NCBI GenBank assembly: GCA_937899415.1
Contig: CALBPI010000056.1
Span: forward strand, 1 to 64,000
DNA length: 64,000 nt
From: an uncultured Gammaproteobacteria bacterium
GTDB lineage: Bacteria > Pseudomonadota > Gammaproteobacteria > Steroidobacterales > Woeseiaceae
Direction of reading: 5' to 3'
Under the pieces are notes generated by a model that had not been told where the DNA came from, did not search any database, and saw only the letters and a program-made list of their open reading frames with translations. Position 1 is the stretch's first letter, and every line of letters begins with the position of its first letter. This document shows positions 62,750-64,000 of the stretch, in pieces. The position numbers and the translations under genes are program-made.

Positions 62750-63826
62750 TCAGGATGCTGCCGCTGCGTCGAAACCGACGTTGTTCTTCTCGAGCACACG
62801 CTCGGCCCGGTAGCTCGAGCGCACAAGCGGACCCGACACCACCTCGAGGAAGCCGCGCTTCAATCCGGCCTCGCGGTAGGCCAGGAATTCGTCGGGTGTG
62901 ACATAGCGTTCCACGGGCAAATGGTTGACCGTGGGTCGCAGGTACTGACCGAAGGTGACGATGTCGCAGCCGATTTCGGCAAGGTCGTCGAGTGTCTTCA
63001 GGATTTCTTCATCCGTCTCGCCGAGGCCCAGCATGAGGCTCGTCTTGGTCAGCACGTCGGGGCGGTGCTGCTTGGCGAACTGAAGCACATCCAGCGTCTG
63101 CCGGTAGCCCGCGCGCGGGTCGCGCACGGGGTGCGTCAGTCGCTCTACCGTCTCGACATTCTGCGCGAACACTTCAAGGCCGGAGTCGAGCACCTTGGCC
63201 ACCTGATCCGTGTTGCCGCTAAAGTCGGGCGTCAGCGCCTCGACGGCCGTTTCAGGCGTGCGCCGCTTGATGGCGCGGACGCAGGCCGCGTAGTGCGCAG
63301 CGCCGCCATCGGCCAGGTCGTCGCGGTCGACGGAGGTCAGCACGATGTATTTGAGCCCCATGGACTCCACCGCAATCGCGGTGTTCTCGGGTTCTTCGTG
63401 ATCGAGCCAGCCTTTGGGGTTGCCCGTGTCAACGGAGCAGAACTGGCAGGCCCGCGTGCACACGCTGCCCATCACCATGATCGTGGCCGTGCCGGCATTC
63501 CAGCACTCGCCGATGTTGGGGCACTTGGACTCTTCGCAGACCGTGCTCAGGCGTCCTTCGCGGACCGTCTTTTTGACGGCCGAGAACTTCGCGCCGGCGG
63601 GCATCTTGGCGCGCAGCCACTTGGGCTTGTCGCCGCGCGGGGCAACGCCCCGGTCACCGCGTTGTTTGACGCCGTCCTTGATGGCCTTGAAGCCTGCCTC
63701 GTGGGCGTATTTCTGGCCGCTCGTAACCACGGGAATGCCACGCAGCGTCGAGCCCGGACGGGTGTCTGAGTTGCCGTTGCCCAGGGGCGCAGATTGCATC
63801 GTTTTTTGGGTGATTCGGTCGGCCAT
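62750..63826 (-). CDS. lipA: Lipoyl synthase
   Basis: Radical SAM enzyme that inserts two sulfurs into octanoyl-protein to give lipoate. 358 residues. Auxiliary cluster C97, C102, C108 ([12 protein letters not shown]) and radical-SAM cluster C123, C127, C130 (CTRACQFC), plus the C-terminal RSSYRAE with the serine ligand. The N-terminus is about 30 residues longer than E. coli LipA. The ATG at MADRITQ is chosen over one 46 codons upstream that precedes family similarity. First gene of the minus-strand string ending at 52167. Confidence 0.96.
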   Translation of the reverse strand: MADRITQKTMQSAPLGNGNSDTRPGSTLRGIPVVTSGQKYAHEAGFKAIKDGVKQRGDRGVAPRGDKPKWLRAKMPAGAKFSAVKKTVREGRLSTVCEESKCPNIGECWNAGTATIMVMGSVCTRACQFCSVDTGNPKGWLDHEEPENTAIAVESMGLKYIVLTSVDRDDLADGGAAHYAACVRAIKRRTPETAVEALTPDFSGNTDQVAKVLDSGLEVFAQNVETVERLTHPVRDPRAGYRQTLDVLQFAKQHRPDVLTKTSLMLGLGETDEEILKTLDDLAEIGCDIVTFGQYLRPTVNHLPVERYVTPDEFLAYREAGLKRGFLEVVSGPLVRSSYRAERVLEKNNVGFDAAAAS

Positions 63827-63962
63827 GCGGGTTCCTGCGGTTTGAGCCCCGATCAGGTATTGTCTCATGCCGGCGCGCAGCCGGGATAGCGCCACAAGCC
63901 TGAGACATGGGGGCAACAGGACCGAAATACAGCTCCCCGGGGACGGTGCGTTTCCCCAAGGC

Positions 63963-63990
63963 AAAAAAAAGCCCGGCGGGGGGACCGGGC
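63963..63990 (-). terminator. Rho-independent terminator of an upstream gene outside the window
   Basis: On the minus strand GCCCGG (63985-63990) pairs with CCGGGC (63971-63976) over an 8-base loop and is followed by eight T. It would stop a leftward transcript coming from beyond position 64000, so lipA probably has its own promoter in the 136 bases between. Confidence 0.85.
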
Positions 63991-64000
63991 AATCAGGGGG

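Overview
The window reads as a compact, GC-rich gammaproteobacterial chromosome segment. The block aroQ-accB-accC-prmA-(zinc-ribbon/DUF3426 gene)-dusB-fis-purH-purD is, from my knowledge of Pseudomonas and relatives, a typical gammaproteobacterial order, and rhlB divergent from trxA-rho points the same way. A magnesium chelatase H subunit (bchH) suggests a phototrophic lineage, either a purple bacterium or an aerobic anoxygenic phototroph; the species cannot be named from the sequence. No tRNA, rRNA, CRISPR array, insertion sequence or prophage was recognised. Genes are tightly packed, with many 1-8 base overlaps.

Layout. (1) 1-3770: groES-groEL (groEL cut by the window edge) behind a perfect CIRCE operator and a heat-shock-like promoter, then divergent dsbD and a TlpA-like thioredoxin. 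(2) 3777-10970, minus strand: bchH, a PLP transsulfuration-type enzyme, a HAD/PlsC fusion and a monoacylglycerol-lipase-like hydrolase, with tandem PpsR/CrtJ-like sites upstream of bchH. (3) 11194-14151: a polytopic membrane protein and a family-2 glycosyltransferase. (4) 14230-25100: aroQ, accBC, prmA, a long acidic zinc-ribbon membrane protein, dusB, fis with a basic tail, purH, purD, moeA. (5) 25097-31589: trxA-rho with an extended Rho, rhlB, yrfG, cysQ, a YdcH-like protein, trhO. (6) 31660-31934: a nested inverted-repeat cluster. (7) 31973-39543: plsB, then the divergent otsB-GH15-otsA-glk trehalose/glucose operon. (8) 39547-45832, minus strand: symporter, two DUF697-type GTPases, an alkyltransferase-like protein, a small hydrolase, a lipoprotein and a PhzF-like protein. 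(9) 45852-52245: a fused 5-oxoprolinase, an isolated contractile-tail-sheath-like gene and a PLP deaminase-like enzyme. (10) 52167-63826, minus strand: lipA, sohB, an M48 peptidase, then the ligase-associated DNA-repair set (exonuclease, ligase, helicase, PdeM) running on into a methyltransferase, a desaturase, an L,D-transpeptidase and a small ORF. A terminator closes a gene that lies beyond the right edge.

How they work together. The trehalose operon can make trehalose (OtsA, OtsB), may hydrolyse it or a glucan (GH15) and re-phosphorylates glucose (Glk). The four repair genes form a known co-occurring cassette. AccB and AccC feed fatty-acid synthesis, and PlsB and the PlsC fusion feed phospholipid synthesis. 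The most notable unexplained items are the solitary bchH with two PpsR-like boxes, the orphan sheath gene, basic N-terminal extensions on both Fis and Rho, a duplicated DsbD sensor domain, the paired GTPases and the 31.7 kb repeat cluster.
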